Shown: in pieces, positions 1 to 9,765 of the stretch
Layout: every line of letters begins with the position of its first letter
Numbering within the stretch: the first letter of the stretch is position 1
The notes under the pieces: generated by a model
The model's input: only the letters and a program-made list of their open reading frames with translations
Told to the model about the DNA's origin: nothing
The model's database searches: none
Position numbers and translations under genes: made by a program
DNA from: Ulvibacterium marinum
Lineage (GTDB): Bacteria; Bacteroidota; Bacteroidia; Flavobacteriales; Flavobacteriaceae
Length of the DNA stretch: 64,000 nt
Assembly (NCBI RefSeq): GCF_003626755.1
Contig: NZ_RBCJ01000004.1
Coordinates: 310,001 to 374,000 of the forward strand
Reading direction: 5' to 3'

Positions 1-2595
1 AAAATAATATCCGCTGACCGATGCTGCCGGCCACATGGCCAAGCTTTCCGTTAACTTTACCCCGATATTTTTTTCAACTTCCAATAGTTTCCAAATCGTT
101 AATTTTTCCAGATGATCCGGACAGGCGGGATAACCTGGTGCAGGGCGTATCCCTTTATACGATTCCTTAATCAATTCCTCGTTGCTTAAATTTTCGTTAT
201 TTGCATAGCCCCAATATTGGGTTCTTACTTCCTTGTGCAAGTATTCTGCAAAGGCCTCCGCCAAACGATCGGCCAGTGCCTTCACCATTATTGAACTATA
301 ATCGTCATGCTCTTCTTCATAGGCCGTAGCCAGTTCCGAAGTACCGAATCCGGTACTTACGCAAAAACAACCCATATAATCTTGTTTGCCGATTTCTTTG
401 GGAGCAACAAAATCGGATAAAGCAAAATTAGGAACGCCGGCCCGCTTTTTTAATTGTTGCCTTAACGTCCTAAAAATAAATTTTTCGCCCTTGGTCAATA
501 CTTCAATATCATCGGTATTGATGGTATTCGCCGGAAACAATCCAAAAATCGCTTTTGCCTTTAACAATTTTTCATTTACAATTTTTCCCAACATTTCCTG
601 GGCATCTTCAAATAACTCGGTTGCTTGTTCACCAACCACATCGTCTGTAAGGATATTAGGATACTTTCCGTGTAAATCCCAACTTCTGAAAAAAGGCGTC
701 CAATCGATATAATCTATTAAAAGAGATAGATCCAAGTTCTCGATAATCTGTACGCCCTTATGGTTAGGCTCGATCAATTCGGTTTCCGCCCAATCGATTT
801 GGAACTTATTTTCTCGTGCTTCATTTAGGGTTAAATACTCTTTTTGCTTGGTGCGTTTTAGAAATTTATTCCGGAATTCCTCATAATCTTCCTTAATACC
901 ATTCTTATAGGTTTGCGAAGTCTCCTTCTGAAGTAAATCGCCTACAACCGTAACGGCACGTGAAGCATCGTTGACGTGTACTACCGCATTCTTGTACTGC
1001 GGATCTATTTTTACAGCTGTATGTGCCTTGCTGGTTGTGGCACCTCCAATCAACAAAGGAACCTTAAAATCCTGACGTTCCATTTCCTTGGCGAGATGCA
1101 CCATTTCATCCAGTGACGGCGTGATTAATCCGCTTAACCCTATTACGTCGACCCTTTCTTCAATTGCGATCTTAATTATCTTCTCTGGCGGTACCATTAC
1201 TCCCAAATCAACTATTTCATAGTTGTTACAAGCCAAAACTACACTTACAATATTCTTCCCGATATCGTGCACATCGCCTTTGACCGTCGCCATTAATATT
1301 TTTCCAGCTGAATTGGAATCCCCAACTTGAGGGTTTTTTAATTTCTCCTCCTCAATAAATGGAAGAAGGTAAGCAACCGCCTTTTTCATGACCCTTGCCG
1401 ATTTTACTACCTGGGGCAAGAACATTTTTCCGCTCCCAAAAAGATCACCGACCACGTTCATTCCGGTCATCAAATGACCTTCGATTACTTCAATAGGTTT
1501 ATCGACGCTTTGTCGGGCCTCTTCCACATCGGCTTCTATGTATTGGTCAATTCCCTTTACCAACGCACGTGTAATCCTATCTTGTAAGGACTCCTCCCGC
1601 CATGATAAATCTACCTTGCTTTCCTTGGCCTTGCCAACAACAGTTTCGGCAAAATCCAACAAACGTTCCGTGGCATCGTCCCTCCGGTTTAAAATGACAT
1701 CCTCCACGCGCTCTAACAAGTCTTTGGGAATATCGTCATAGACCTCGAGCATTGTTGGATTTACAATACCCATATTCATCCCGGATTTTATGGCATGGTA
1801 TAGGAACACGGAGTGCATTGCTTCCCTAACCGGGTTATTGCCTCGAAACGAAAACGAAACATTGCTGACCCCTCCGCTAACACTGCAATAAGGAAGGTTC
1901 TCACGCACCCATTTGGTAGCTTCGATGAAATCCAATGCATTACGTTTGTGTTCGTCCATTCCCGTAGCGACTGGGAATATATTGAGGTCAAAAATGATAT
2001 CTTCCGGGGGAAACGCCACCTCGTTTACTAAAATATCGTACGATCGCTTGGAAATTTCAATACGACGATCATAATTATCGGCCTGCCCTACTTCATCAAA
2101 AGCCATTACAATGACAGCAGCTCCATAACGTTTTATCAATTTTGCATGCTGAATAAACTCGGCCTCTCCTTCCTTTAGGCTAATGGAATTCACCACACAT
2201 TTTCCCTGAACTACCTGTAGGCCAGCTTCTATGATATCCCATTTGGAACTATCAATCATAATAGGTACACGGGCAATATCAGGTTCGGCAACTATGAGAT
2301 TGAGGAATTTTACCATAGCCTCCTTCCCATCGATTAGTCCGTCATCCATGTTGATGTCTATAATCTGGGCACCGCCTTCCACCTGATCTCGAGCCACATC
2401 CAAAGCTTCTTCAAACTTCTCCTCCTTTATCAATCGAAGAAATTTCTTAGAACCTGCCACATTGGTTCGCTCCCCAACATTAATGAAATTGCTCTCCGGA
2501 GTTACTACTAGTGGTTCAAGACCACTTAATTTTAAGTACTTGGTTGCCTGTTTTCCGTTGTCGGTTGTTGATATGTTGGATTTACCCAATGACAT
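1..2595 (-). CDS. metH: Methionine synthase, folate/cobalamin/activation modules (MetH part 2), 3' end outside window
   Basis: This is the B12-dependent methionine synthase without its homocysteine domain. It moves the methyl group of methyl-tetrahydrofolate to cobalamin and on to homocysteine bound by the separate protein at 2986-3987. I translated 865 codons. They begin with a pterin-binding (DHPS-like) domain containing [14 protein letters not shown]. The cobalamin-binding motif DVHDIGKN follows, with the ligand His at about residue 443. The reading ends in the activation domain at [16 protein letters not shown], close to the E. coli C-terminus, so only a few tens of residues should lie beyond base 1. 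The ATG overlaps the stop of the upstream gene as TGATG, which suggests translational coupling. The family call is sure; the split architecture is usual in Bacteroidetes. Confidence 0.95.
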   Translation of the reverse strand, partial: MSLGKSNISTTDNGKQATKYLKLSGLEPLVVTPESNFINVGERTNVAGSKKFLRLIKEEKFEEALDVARDQVEGGAQIIDINMDDGLIDGKEAMVKFLNLIVAEPDIARVPIMIDSSKWDIIEAGLQVVQGKCVVNSISLKEGEAEFIQHAKLIKRYGAAVIVMAFDEVGQADNYDRRIEISKRSYDILVNEVAFPPEDIIFDLNIFPVATGMDEHKRNALDFIEATKWVRENLPYCSVSGGVSNVSFSFRGNNPVREAMHSVFLYHAIKSGMNMGIVNPTMLEVYDDIPKDLLERVEDVILNRRDDATERLLDFAETVVGKAKESKVDLSWREESLQDRITRALVKGIDQYIEADVEEARQSVDKPIEVIEGHLMTGMNVVGDLFGSGKMFLPQVVKSARVMKKAVAYLLPFIEEEKLKNPQVGDSNSAGKILMATVKGDVHDIGKNIVSVVLACNNYEIVDLGVMVPPEKIIKIAIEERVDVIGLSGLITPSLDEMVHLAKEMERQDFKVPLLIGGATTSKAHTAVKIDPQYKNAVVHVNDASRAVTVVGDLLQKETSQTYKNGIKEDYEEFRNKFLKRTKQKEYLTLNEARENKFQIDWAETELIEPNHKGVQIIENLDLSLLIDYIDWTPFFRSWDLHGKYPNILTDDVVGEQATELFEDAQEMLGKIVNEKLLKAKAIFGLFPANTINTDDIEVLTKGEKFIFRTLRQQLKKRAGVPNFALSDFVAPKEIGKQDYMGCFCVSTGFGTSELATAYEEEHDDYSSIMVKALADRLAEAFAEYLHKEVRTQYWGYANNENLSNEELIKESYKGIRPAPGYPACPDHLEKLTIWKLLEVEKNIGVKLTESLAMWPAASVSGYYF

Positions 2596-2951
2596 CAATT
2601 ATTATTTTTATAATATTTGATAAATCCGTTTATAAGTTTTTTGCACTTCAGTATTTGTTTGAGAAACGCCTCAAAATCCTTTTCCTTTAAATATTCTTGG
2701 TCCAAAGCTATATACAGTTGAGTTTCCAACTCATACGAAGAACCCCTTGCAATATGTAGAAATTGAATCGTATTGGCCGAAGTCCTTCTCCCGCAACCCT
2801 CTGCTATATTCGAAGGTACTGAAATAGCACATCTGCGAATCTGAAGTGTTAACCCATATACTTCGTTCTTTGGAAAATCCTTGGATATCCTATAAACCCA
2901 GTTGACTAAAACCCTAGCCTCTTTCCAAACTTCCAACTCTACGTATTCCAT
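2595..2951 (-). CDS. Four-helix-bundle protein (23S rRNA intervening-sequence protein family)
   Basis: A 118-residue, mostly helical protein. It carries the family hallmarks: an N-terminal [11 protein letters not shown] helix, a central [12 protein letters not shown] motif, and [16 protein letters not shown] in the third helix. The family was named from proteins encoded in 23S rRNA insertions, but many members, like this one, lie elsewhere, and their function is unknown. It sits inside the methionine synthase operon, 34 bp after part 1 and overlapping the start of part 2 by one base. It is therefore almost certainly co-transcribed with both. A role in methionine synthesis is not implied by sequence; insertion of a small mobile cassette is as plausible. 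Confidence 0.85.
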   Translation of the reverse strand: MEYVELEVWKEARVLVNWVYRISKDFPKNEVYGLTLQIRRCAISVPSNIAEGCGRRTSANTIQFLHIARGSSYELETQLYIALDQEYLKEKDFEAFLKQILKCKKLINGFIKYYKNNN

Positions 2952-2985
2952 ACATAAAAACTAATGAAGCATTACCTAAAAATTA

Positions 2986-3987
2986 TCAACCGACAACCAT
3001 CAACCTCCTTGGTTCATAATCCTTTACCAACTCGGCAATTGCCGATATATGCTCCGGGGTGGTCCCACAACATCCGCCCACGATATTTACAAGTCCTTTT
3101 TCCACATATTCCTTAATCTGGGCGGCCATTTGTTCCGGGGATTCATCATACTCACCAAAAGCATTAGGTAGGCCAGCATTGGGATGAGCGGAAATAAAGT
3201 GTTCCGATCTACTAGAAACAACTTCAAGGTGAGGCACCAATTGACTGGCTCCCAAGGCACAATTGAACCCAACGGATAAAATGGGAATGTGCGAAATAGA
3301 AATTAGAAAAGCTTCGGCAGTCTGCCCGGATAATGTTCTTCCGGAAGCATCGGTAATAGTTCCGCTTACCATAATGGGAACTTCTATCTTTCGTTCTTCC
3401 TTTACTTCTTCTATGGCAAACAGAGCTGCCTTGGCATTGAGCGTATCAAAAATAGTCTCTACCAAAAGAATATCCGATCCTCCGTCCAATAATGCCTCAA
3501 CTTGCTCTTTATAGGCAAGGCGAAGTTCGTCAAAGGAGATCGCTCGAAATCCGGGATCATTTACGTCCGGGGACATACTGGCCGTCTTATTTGTGGGACC
3601 AATACTCCCAGCAACGAAACGTGGCTTATGTGGTTCCGAACTGGTAAACTCCTCAGCTACTTTTTTCGCAATTTTGGCCGATTCATAATTAAGTTCATAG
3701 ACCAATTCTTCCATATGGTAATCGGCCATGGCAATGGTAGTACCGGAAAACGTGTTGGTCTCCACAATATCGGCTCCAGCTGCAAAGTATTTTCGATGAA
3801 CTTCGGCAATGGCTTCATGCTGGGTCAAAGACAACAAATCATTATTGCCTTGTAACGGATGTTTCCAATCCTTAAAACGCTGTCCCCGAAAATCCGGTTC
3901 GGTAAACTTATAACGTTGGAGCATTGTACCCATAGCTCCGTCCAATACCAAAATGCGTTCTTGAAGTATATCCTGAATTTTTTTCAT
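2986..3987 (-). CDS. metH: Homocysteine S-methyltransferase module of methionine synthase (MetH part 1)
   Basis: This 333-residue TIM-barrel protein is the homocysteine-binding module that E. coli carries at the N-terminus of MetH. The zinc ligands are visible as Cys243 (in GFNCALGA) and Cys306-Cys307 (in GGCCGTTP). The N-terminal [10 protein letters not shown] motif is also typical. It presents the homocysteine thiolate to methylcobalamin on the part-2 protein. It is the first gene after the SAM-I riboswitch at 4076-4177, so high SAM should lower its expression and that of the genes behind it. The length matches stand-alone MetH homocysteine modules of Bacteroidetes. Confidence 0.95.
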   Translation of the reverse strand: MKKIQDILQERILVLDGAMGTMLQRYKFTEPDFRGQRFKDWKHPLQGNNDLLSLTQHEAIAEVHRKYFAAGADIVETNTFSGTTIAMADYHMEELVYELNYESAKIAKKVAEEFTSSEPHKPRFVAGSIGPTNKTASMSPDVNDPGFRAISFDELRLAYKEQVEALLDGGSDILLVETIFDTLNAKAALFAIEEVKEERKIEVPIMVSGTITDASGRTLSGQTAEAFLISISHIPILSVGFNCALGASQLVPHLEVVSSRSEHFISAHPNAGLPNAFGEYDESPEQMAAQIKEYVEKGLVNIVGGCCGTTPEHISAIAELVKDYEPRRLMVVG

Positions 3988-4075
3988 ATCAAATATTTAG
4001 TACGATGTATAAAATCGCACATAAAAAAAGTTAGCAAGGAAAGGAAATAAATATTGGACAAAAGCTATAGTCCTT

Positions 4076-4177
4076 GTTATCTGTCACGACATTGTCGTGA
4101 TAGAATGTAGCACCTTCTTTACGGGAAAGGGTTGCTAAGGTTTCATAGGGTCTAGTCCCTCCACCTTTCTTGATAAC
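4076..4177 (-). ncRNA. SAM-I (S-box) riboswitch upstream of methionine synthase
   Basis: On the minus strand the segment opens with GTTATCAAGAAAGGTGGAGG, then GACTAGACCCTATGAAACC and TTAGCAACC, which are the conserved S-box core blocks. The closing GATAAC pairs with the opening GTTATC as P1. The internal hairpin CACGACAATGTCGTG fits P4. The aptamer ends about 88 nt before the metH part-1 ATG. I see no strong stem followed by a U-run between the two, so the expression platform is unclear. The 344-bp gap 3988-4331 contains nothing else I can identify. Confidence 0.93.
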
Positions 4178-4331
4178 GATTTCAATTTTTTAATGAACTG
4201 GTACAAAGTAACGCTAAGGGACCCTTAAATGCAAGTAATCCCACGTTTTTTTAACATAAAGCGTTTAGGAAAAACCCTCTAACAAAATAGTTAGAGGGCT
4301 AGAAATTCAAATAAGAATAGAAAGACCAATA

Positions 4332-5393
4332 TTATAAAATGCTCTGCACTACTTCTCTTTTGGCTTCCTTTTTGGTGCCGTCAAAACCTTGAACTCCGCC
4401 TACAGTGGTATATTTCATTACGTAGCGCTTATCCGGGTTTATAATCTGATAAGCATATTGACACATGACGGCGGCCTCATGAAAGCCTGACAGGATGAGC
4501 TTTAATTTGCCCTCATAGGTGTTAACATCACCAATTGCAAATACCCCAGGAATGTTGGTCTGGTAGTCCTTGGCATTATTTACCTTAATCGCATTTTTTT
4601 CAATTTCAAGGCCCCAATCTCCTATGGGCCCTAACTTTGGCGACAGGCCAAACAAAGGGATGAAATTATCAGTCTCCACATAGGTTTCGCCTTTGGCCAC
4701 ATCATTATGCTTTATTACTACAGCTTCTAAGTGCTCATCTCCGTAAAGTTTTTTCACTTCGGCCTCCGTATAGAGTTTTATTTTTCCCAATTTGGCCAAC
4801 TCCGAAGCTTTTTCGACAGAATCCAGAGCTCCTCGGAATTCATTCCTTCGGTGCACCAATGAAACTTCAGAGGCTACATCGGCCAAGAAAATAGCCCAAT
4901 CCAATGCAGAATCACCACCACCGGCAATCACTACTTTTTTATTGCGATATACTTCAGGGTCCTTAACAATATAGGCAACGCCTTTGTCCTCAAAATCCAA
5001 TATATTTTCAATGGGAGGTTTGCGGGGCTCAAAAGATCCCAATCCACCCGCAATAACAACTACAGGTGCCTGATGTTTTGTTCCTTTGTTTGTGGTGACA
5101 ATAAACGAACCATCTTCTTGTTTATCTAAAGTCTCCGCTCGTTCGCCCAGGGTAAATCCGGGGGCAAAGGGTTTAACTTGTTCCATGAGGTTGTCCACCA
5201 ATTCGCCAGCCAAAATTTCCGGAAAAGCCGGAATATCGTAAATGGGTTTTTTAGGATAGATTTCGGAACACTGGCCTCCAGGTTGTGGCAACGCATCAAT
5301 TAGATGGGTCTTAAGCTTCAACAATCCGGCTTCGAATACCGTGAATAGTCCTGTGGGACCTGCTCCTATAATAATGATATCTGTTTTAATCAT
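4332..5393 (-). CDS. Ferredoxin--NADP+ reductase, thioredoxin-reductase-like type
   Basis: This 353-residue flavoprotein has the FAD motif GAGPTG at residues 10-15 and a second dinucleotide motif, GGGDSA, near 158-163. The C-terminal FAIGDVNTYEGKLKLILSGFHEAA segment contacts FAD. There is no CxxC redox pair, which separates it from thioredoxin reductase and fits the YumC-type ferredoxin/flavodoxin reductases. It is the last gene of the sulfite reductase run, and its ATG overlaps the stop of the siroheme methyltransferase gene. Its likely job is to supply NADPH electrons through ferredoxin to the ferredoxin-type sulfite reductase. The partner is inferred from position. Confidence 0.88.
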   Translation of the reverse strand: MIKTDIIIIGAGPTGLFTVFEAGLLKLKTHLIDALPQPGGQCSEIYPKKPIYDIPAFPEILAGELVDNLMEQVKPFAPGFTLGERAETLDKQEDGSFIVTTNKGTKHQAPVVVIAGGLGSFEPRKPPIENILDFEDKGVAYIVKDPEVYRNKKVVIAGGGDSALDWAIFLADVASEVSLVHRRNEFRGALDSVEKASELAKLGKIKLYTEAEVKKLYGDEHLEAVVIKHNDVAKGETYVETDNFIPLFGLSPKLGPIGDWGLEIEKNAIKVNNAKDYQTNIPGVFAIGDVNTYEGKLKLILSGFHEAAVMCQYAYQIINPDKRYVMKYTTVGGVQGFDGTKKEAKREVVQSIL

Positions 5394-6214
5394 ACTTCTA
5401 AACTTAATTCGTTTATATTACCTAGGACAACTTTTTGAGTGAATGCCCTATGATTTACAACTTCACCAATGATAATAATGGCGGGATTGGCTAATTTCTC
5501 TTCTTGAACTACGTCCACAATGGTATCAATTGTTCCTATGCCAATTTTTTCATCTTTTCGGGTTCCATTTTGGATAATTGCTACAGGAGTTTCCGATTTT
5601 CCCTCCTTTTTAAAAAGTGCAACAATTTCAGGGAGTTTGGACATCCCCATTAAGATGACTACAGTTGCACTGGATTTTGCAGCCAGATGCACATCTTGGG
5701 ACAATTTATGTTCCTTGGTAGTCCCTGTAATTACCCAAAAGCTTTCAGCTGAATTTCGTTTTGTAACTGGTATATTCTGTGCTGCTGGTACGGAAATACA
5801 GGAGGAAATTCCAGGTATCATAGCTGTTTGTATCCCATAGTTTGCAGCATGTTCCATCTCCTCCGCGCCTCGACCAAAAACAAAAGGGTCTCCTCCTTTT
5901 AATCGTACCACATGCCCATGGGTTCTGGCCCGAGTAACGATCAATTCATTTATCTGTTCCTGTTGATAGGCATAACATCCCTTACGTTTGCCCACAAAAA
6001 TATGCTCTGCCTTTGTGGCATATTCCAGTAATTCCGGATTTACCAAAGCATCGTATAGAACTACGTCGGCCTTGCTCAATGCTTTGATAGCTTTTAAAGT
6101 TATAAGCTCCGAGTCTCCGGGACCCGCACCTATCACAGTGAAAAAGGGTTTCCCTTTACCATTTGAAGAAATTTTGGTATAGCCCTTTTTTGATATGTTG
6201 TTTTCCAAATTCAT
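5390..6214 (-). CDS. cobA: Uroporphyrinogen-III C-methyltransferase
   Basis: It makes precorrin-2 from uroporphyrinogen III with two SAM, the first step of siroheme synthesis. Siroheme is the cofactor of the sulfite reductase encoded just upstream. The family motifs are FFTVIGAGPGD (SAM loop), VVLYDALVNPELL, VVRLKGGDPFVFGRG and VILMGMSKL. It is a stand-alone methyltransferase without the CysG dehydrogenase/chelatase half, so the last steps are encoded elsewhere. I chose the ATG at 6214 (274 residues), 7 nt after the sulfite reductase stop. An in-frame ATG at 6235 would add seven residues and overlap that gene. Confidence 0.93.
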   Translation of the reverse strand: MNLENNISKKGYTKISSNGKGKPFFTVIGAGPGDSELITLKAIKALSKADVVLYDALVNPELLEYATKAEHIFVGKRKGCYAYQQEQINELIVTRARTHGHVVRLKGGDPFVFGRGAEEMEHAANYGIQTAMIPGISSCISVPAAQNIPVTKRNSAESFWVITGTTKEHKLSQDVHLAAKSSATVVILMGMSKLPEIVALFKKEGKSETPVAIIQNGTRKDEKIGIGTIDTIVDVVQEEKLANPAIIIIGEVVNHRAFTQKVVLGNINELSLEV

Positions 6215-6221
6215 TTTTTGG

Positions 6222-8312
6222 CTATACTTCAGCAAGTTCCAATTTCCTTAACTTCTCTACCGCTTTCAAAAATCCTTTGGCATCTTCCAAATAATTTTTG
6301 GCAAAGGCTTCGGAAGGCTCCTTTTGATTCAATTGTAAAACTAGTTCCTCAAATCCCTTACCCAAATCAATTCTTCCTGATGCTACAAACTTTTCATCAA
6401 AATCCATAATGATACCGGAATGAGTATTAACCTTTACATTCTCGGCAGTAAGTAGGGCTTTTGCTGAATTGACCATGGAGGAATAGGAATAGTAGATACT
6501 TGCCGCCCATTTCCCTTCGTTAAAAGTGTCTCCAGCGCTTTGAATTTTCTCTTCGCTTTCAAAAAGTAAAGTAGCAATCAAGTCAATGACTACCCCTGCA
6601 CATTCGCCTATGCCGATAGCCTTTTTGTAACGTTCCGTTGTTCCCCAATCAATAAAATCTTCCGGGGCAAGGTTATCTATCTCGGTCAGGGGCTTCAAAA
6701 AATCATAAAAATATATTTGTCCCTTCTCTTCATAATAATCAGCATAAGTAGCACCATTGCCATTTGCGTTATAATCATCTAGAATCAACCTAAGTGCCTG
6801 TGGGCCTCTTTTGCTGGGTATTTTAATCACTTTGTCGGCAAAACGTCCATTGCCATTGCCATCATTTCCGCCGCCTAACAATACTTGCAAAGCAGGCGCA
6901 ACCAATTTATCCTTGGTACGGATACTCATCCCTTGAAACCCTATGTTTGCCATATTGTGCTGACCGCAAGCATTCATACAACCACTAATCTTAATGACCA
7001 CATCCGGATTCTGAATATAATTGGGATACTCTTTTTTTATTACTCTTTCCAGCTCTTCGGCTATACCTGTACTACTTGCAATGCCTAAATTGCAGGTATC
7101 CGTTCCCGGACAAGCCGTGATATCTGCAGCCTTATTGTAACCGGCCTCCGTAAACCCTAATTTTTCCAACTCCGTGTAGAAAAATGGTATTGATTTTTCC
7201 TTTACATAAGGAATCAGGATGTTTTGACGAAGTGATAATCGAATTTCGCCGGCTGCATAATTTTCAACCAAATCCGCCAACAACCTTGCCTTATTCGTAT
7301 AAAAATCACCCAACAATACCTTGATACCAATAGCCACATAGCCTTTTTGCTTTTGGGAAACCAAATTGGTAGATTTCCACTTTTCAAAGGCAGCTTCATC
7401 TTGCACTACCACTTCCGGTACCGATTTTTCCGAAATAACGGTTTTGGGATAGGCTTGGGCATCAATGGGATACGACGTATGGGGAACCGCTTTTTGTTCC
7501 TTCTGCAACAATTCCTTAAATCCATCCAGGCCGATATCCTTCAATAAGAATTTCATCCGAGCCTTGGCCCTACTTTTACGTTCACCGTAACGATCAAAAA
7601 CCCGGATTACACCGTCCATTAACGGGATGATTTTATCAGATGGGAGAAACTCGAACAATACATCACCATGCCTTGGTTGAGAGCCCAATCCACCACCAAT
7701 CAAAACTTTGAAACCTCTAACCCCGTCTTGAATTTTTGCAATAAAACCAAGGTCGTGCATATAGGAAAGCCCCGTATCGGCATCACTAGCCGAAAAGGAA
7801 ACCTTGAACTTACGTCCCATTTCCTGACCTATGGGATTTCTAAGAAAATACTCAAACAAGGCATGGGCGTATGGAGAAACATCGAATGGCTCGTCTACAT
7901 CTATTCCCGCAGTTTCACTGGCAGTAACATTCCGTACCGTATTCCCACAGGCCTCGCGTAGTGTAACATCATCTCTTTCCAGCTCTGCCCATAGCTCAGG
8001 TGTACGTTCCAAATCGACATAATGTATTTGAATATCCTGGCGGGTCGTAATATGCAAACGACCTCTGGAATATTCATCCGAAACATCGGATATCCTGCGC
8101 AATTGATTGGAAGTTACCTTTCCATAGGGCAGTTTAATACGTACCATCTGAACACCTTGTTGTCTTTGACCATAGACGCCACGTGCTAGGCGGAGACTCC
8201 GGAATTTCTCTTCATCCAGGTTCCCTTCCTTGAACTCCCTTATTTTTCTTTCCAGTTCTATGATATCCTTTTCTACTACTGGATTCTCTATTTCAGTTCT
8301 AAAGCTTTGCAT
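6222..8312 (-). CDS. Ferredoxin-type sulfite (nitrite/sulfite) reductase with C-terminal HEPN domain
   Basis: It reduces sulfite to sulfide with six electrons in the cytoplasm. The 696-residue protein has two ferredoxin-like halves. The four ligands of the coupled siroheme-[4Fe-4S] centre are Cys401 and Cys407 (ACPGTDTC) and Cys445 and Cys449 (GCMNAC). After the reductase ends near residue 575, residues about 583-690 form an extra helical domain. Its YYSYSSMVNSAKALL and NTHSGIIMDF segments are typical HEPN. It lacks the R-x4-6-H motif of HEPN nucleases, so a binding or assembly role is more likely. Neighbouring cysDNH favour sulfite over nitrite as substrate. The 148-bp gap to cysN holds no clear terminator. 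Confidence 0.93.
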   Translation of the reverse strand: MQSFRTEIENPVVEKDIIELERKIREFKEGNLDEEKFRSLRLARGVYGQRQQGVQMVRIKLPYGKVTSNQLRRISDVSDEYSRGRLHITTRQDIQIHYVDLERTPELWAELERDDVTLREACGNTVRNVTASETAGIDVDEPFDVSPYAHALFEYFLRNPIGQEMGRKFKVSFSASDADTGLSYMHDLGFIAKIQDGVRGFKVLIGGGLGSQPRHGDVLFEFLPSDKIIPLMDGVIRVFDRYGERKSRAKARMKFLLKDIGLDGFKELLQKEQKAVPHTSYPIDAQAYPKTVISEKSVPEVVVQDEAAFEKWKSTNLVSQKQKGYVAIGIKVLLGDFYTNKARLLADLVENYAAGEIRLSLRQNILIPYVKEKSIPFFYTELEKLGFTEAGYNKAADITACPGTDTCNLGIASSTGIAEELERVIKKEYPNYIQNPDVVIKISGCMNACGQHNMANIGFQGMSIRTKDKLVAPALQVLLGGGNDGNGNGRFADKVIKIPSKRGPQALRLILDDYNANGNGATYADYYEEKGQIYFYDFLKPLTEIDNLAPEDFIDWGTTERYKKAIGIGECAGVVIDLIATLLFESEEKIQSAGDTFNEGKWAASIYYSYSSMVNSAKALLTAENVKVNTHSGIIMDFDEKFVASGRIDLGKGFEELVLQLNQKEPSEAFAKNYLEDAKGFLKAVEKLRKLELAEV

Positions 8313-8460
8313 ATTTCGAATTCTGATCTTTGTATATTCTAATTTGAATTTATTTCCATTTTGCCTATAGGATTTATAGGAATTAAGACTGTTTTTATTA
8401 ATATTTCACAATAAACCTCTCCCATAGCAATTTCCTTTCTAATCAGGAAAAATCAGCTTT

Positions 8461-9708
8461 TTAATTAATAAATCCTACCCCGGCGGTATTATTGGTCCGG
8501 GTATCCAGCAAGATAAACGAACCGTTGGTCCTATGTGCCTTAAAAGCATCATAAAAAATTGGTCTGTTCAATCTAAACTTTACCCGAGCGATATCATTCA
8601 TCCCCAGTGCTGTCACTCCTTCTTCTATCCCAGAATAATCCGGAAGAATTTTGTGTTCGATACTGTCCACTTTTGCCAGCACCTTGTTTATACCATGCTG
8701 AACAATATATTTACCCCCGGCCGTCAACTTCTCGGAATCCATCCATGAAACCGTTGCGGTAAATTGCTTATCAATAGTGGGTAAATCACCGACCTTTGCC
8801 AACATATCCCCTCTGCTTACGTTTACTTCGTCTTCCAACGTAATGGTCACCGAGGAACGTCTTGGTGCAGTTTTGTATTTTTTATCGTAAAAATAAATGC
8901 CCTTGATTCTGGATTTGGTCATCGATGGCAAAATGACTACCTCATCACCAACGCTGAGTTCCCCTCCATAAACTTTACCTGCAAATCCCCGAAAATCATG
9001 GAAATCATCCGTTTTAGGCCGAATAACATATTGAACCGGGAAACGTGGTGTCCCTATGTTATAAATATCCTGCAAGTCCAACTCCTCTAAATGTTCCAAA
9101 AGTGTCTGTCCGTCATACCATGGGGTATTTTCGGAATGATTCACGACATTGTCACCCTTAAGAGCACTTACCGGAATAAAGGTTATTTTCTGATCTTCAT
9201 AATCCCTTTTTTGCATCAGTTGCTCAAAATCGGATTTGATTTCATTATATCTTTCCTCCGAAAAATCTACCAAATCCATTTTGTTTATGGCAACCACCAC
9301 ATCTTTTACCCGTAACAAGTTATTGATAAAAAAGTGTCGATTGGTTTGTTCTATAACCCCTTTTCGGGCATCGATCAAAATAATGGCCGCCTGTGAAGTG
9401 GAAGCGCCTGTCACCATGTTCCGTGTATATTCCACGTGTCCAGGCGTATCCGCAATGATATAACTTTTAGATGCCGTGGAAAAATAGATATGGGCTACAT
9501 CTATGGTTATGCCCTGTTCACGTTCGGCCACCAGGCCATCCGTTGCCAAAGAGAAATCCAGATAATCATAACCTTTAAGTTTACTGGTTTTTTCTATGGC
9601 TTCCAGCTTATCATCCGTCAACGATTTGGTATCGTACAGCAATCTTCCGATCAAGGTACTCTTACCGTCATCCACACTTCCTGCCGTTGCTATTTTTAGT
9701 ACTTCCAT
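8461..9708 (-). CDS. cysN: Sulfate adenylyltransferase subunit 1 (GTPase)
   Basis: This is the regulatory GTPase of ATP sulfurylase. GTP hydrolysis drives formation of APS from ATP and sulfate by the CysD subunit. The 415-residue protein shows the G1 loop GSVDDGKST, DTPGH (G3) and NKMD (G4), followed by EF-Tu-like beta-barrel domains. It ends soon after the barrels, so no APS kinase domain is fused as in NodQ/CysNC. It lies 57 bp after cysD and is probably in one operon with it. Confidence 0.96.
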   Translation of the reverse strand: MEVLKIATAGSVDDGKSTLIGRLLYDTKSLTDDKLEAIEKTSKLKGYDYLDFSLATDGLVAEREQGITIDVAHIYFSTASKSYIIADTPGHVEYTRNMVTGASTSQAAIILIDARKGVIEQTNRHFFINNLLRVKDVVVAINKMDLVDFSEERYNEIKSDFEQLMQKRDYEDQKITFIPVSALKGDNVVNHSENTPWYDGQTLLEHLEELDLQDIYNIGTPRFPVQYVIRPKTDDFHDFRGFAGKVYGGELSVGDEVVILPSMTKSRIKGIYFYDKKYKTAPRRSSVTITLEDEVNVSRGDMLAKVGDLPTIDKQFTATVSWMDSEKLTAGGKYIVQHGINKVLAKVDSIEHKILPDYSGIEEGVTALGMNDIARVKFRLNRPIFYDAFKAHRTNGSFILLDTRTNNTAGVGFIN

Positions 9709-9765
9709 TTTCTAGTTGATAGTCTATAGTTACCCATGCATTAATACAATGAACTAAAGACAATT

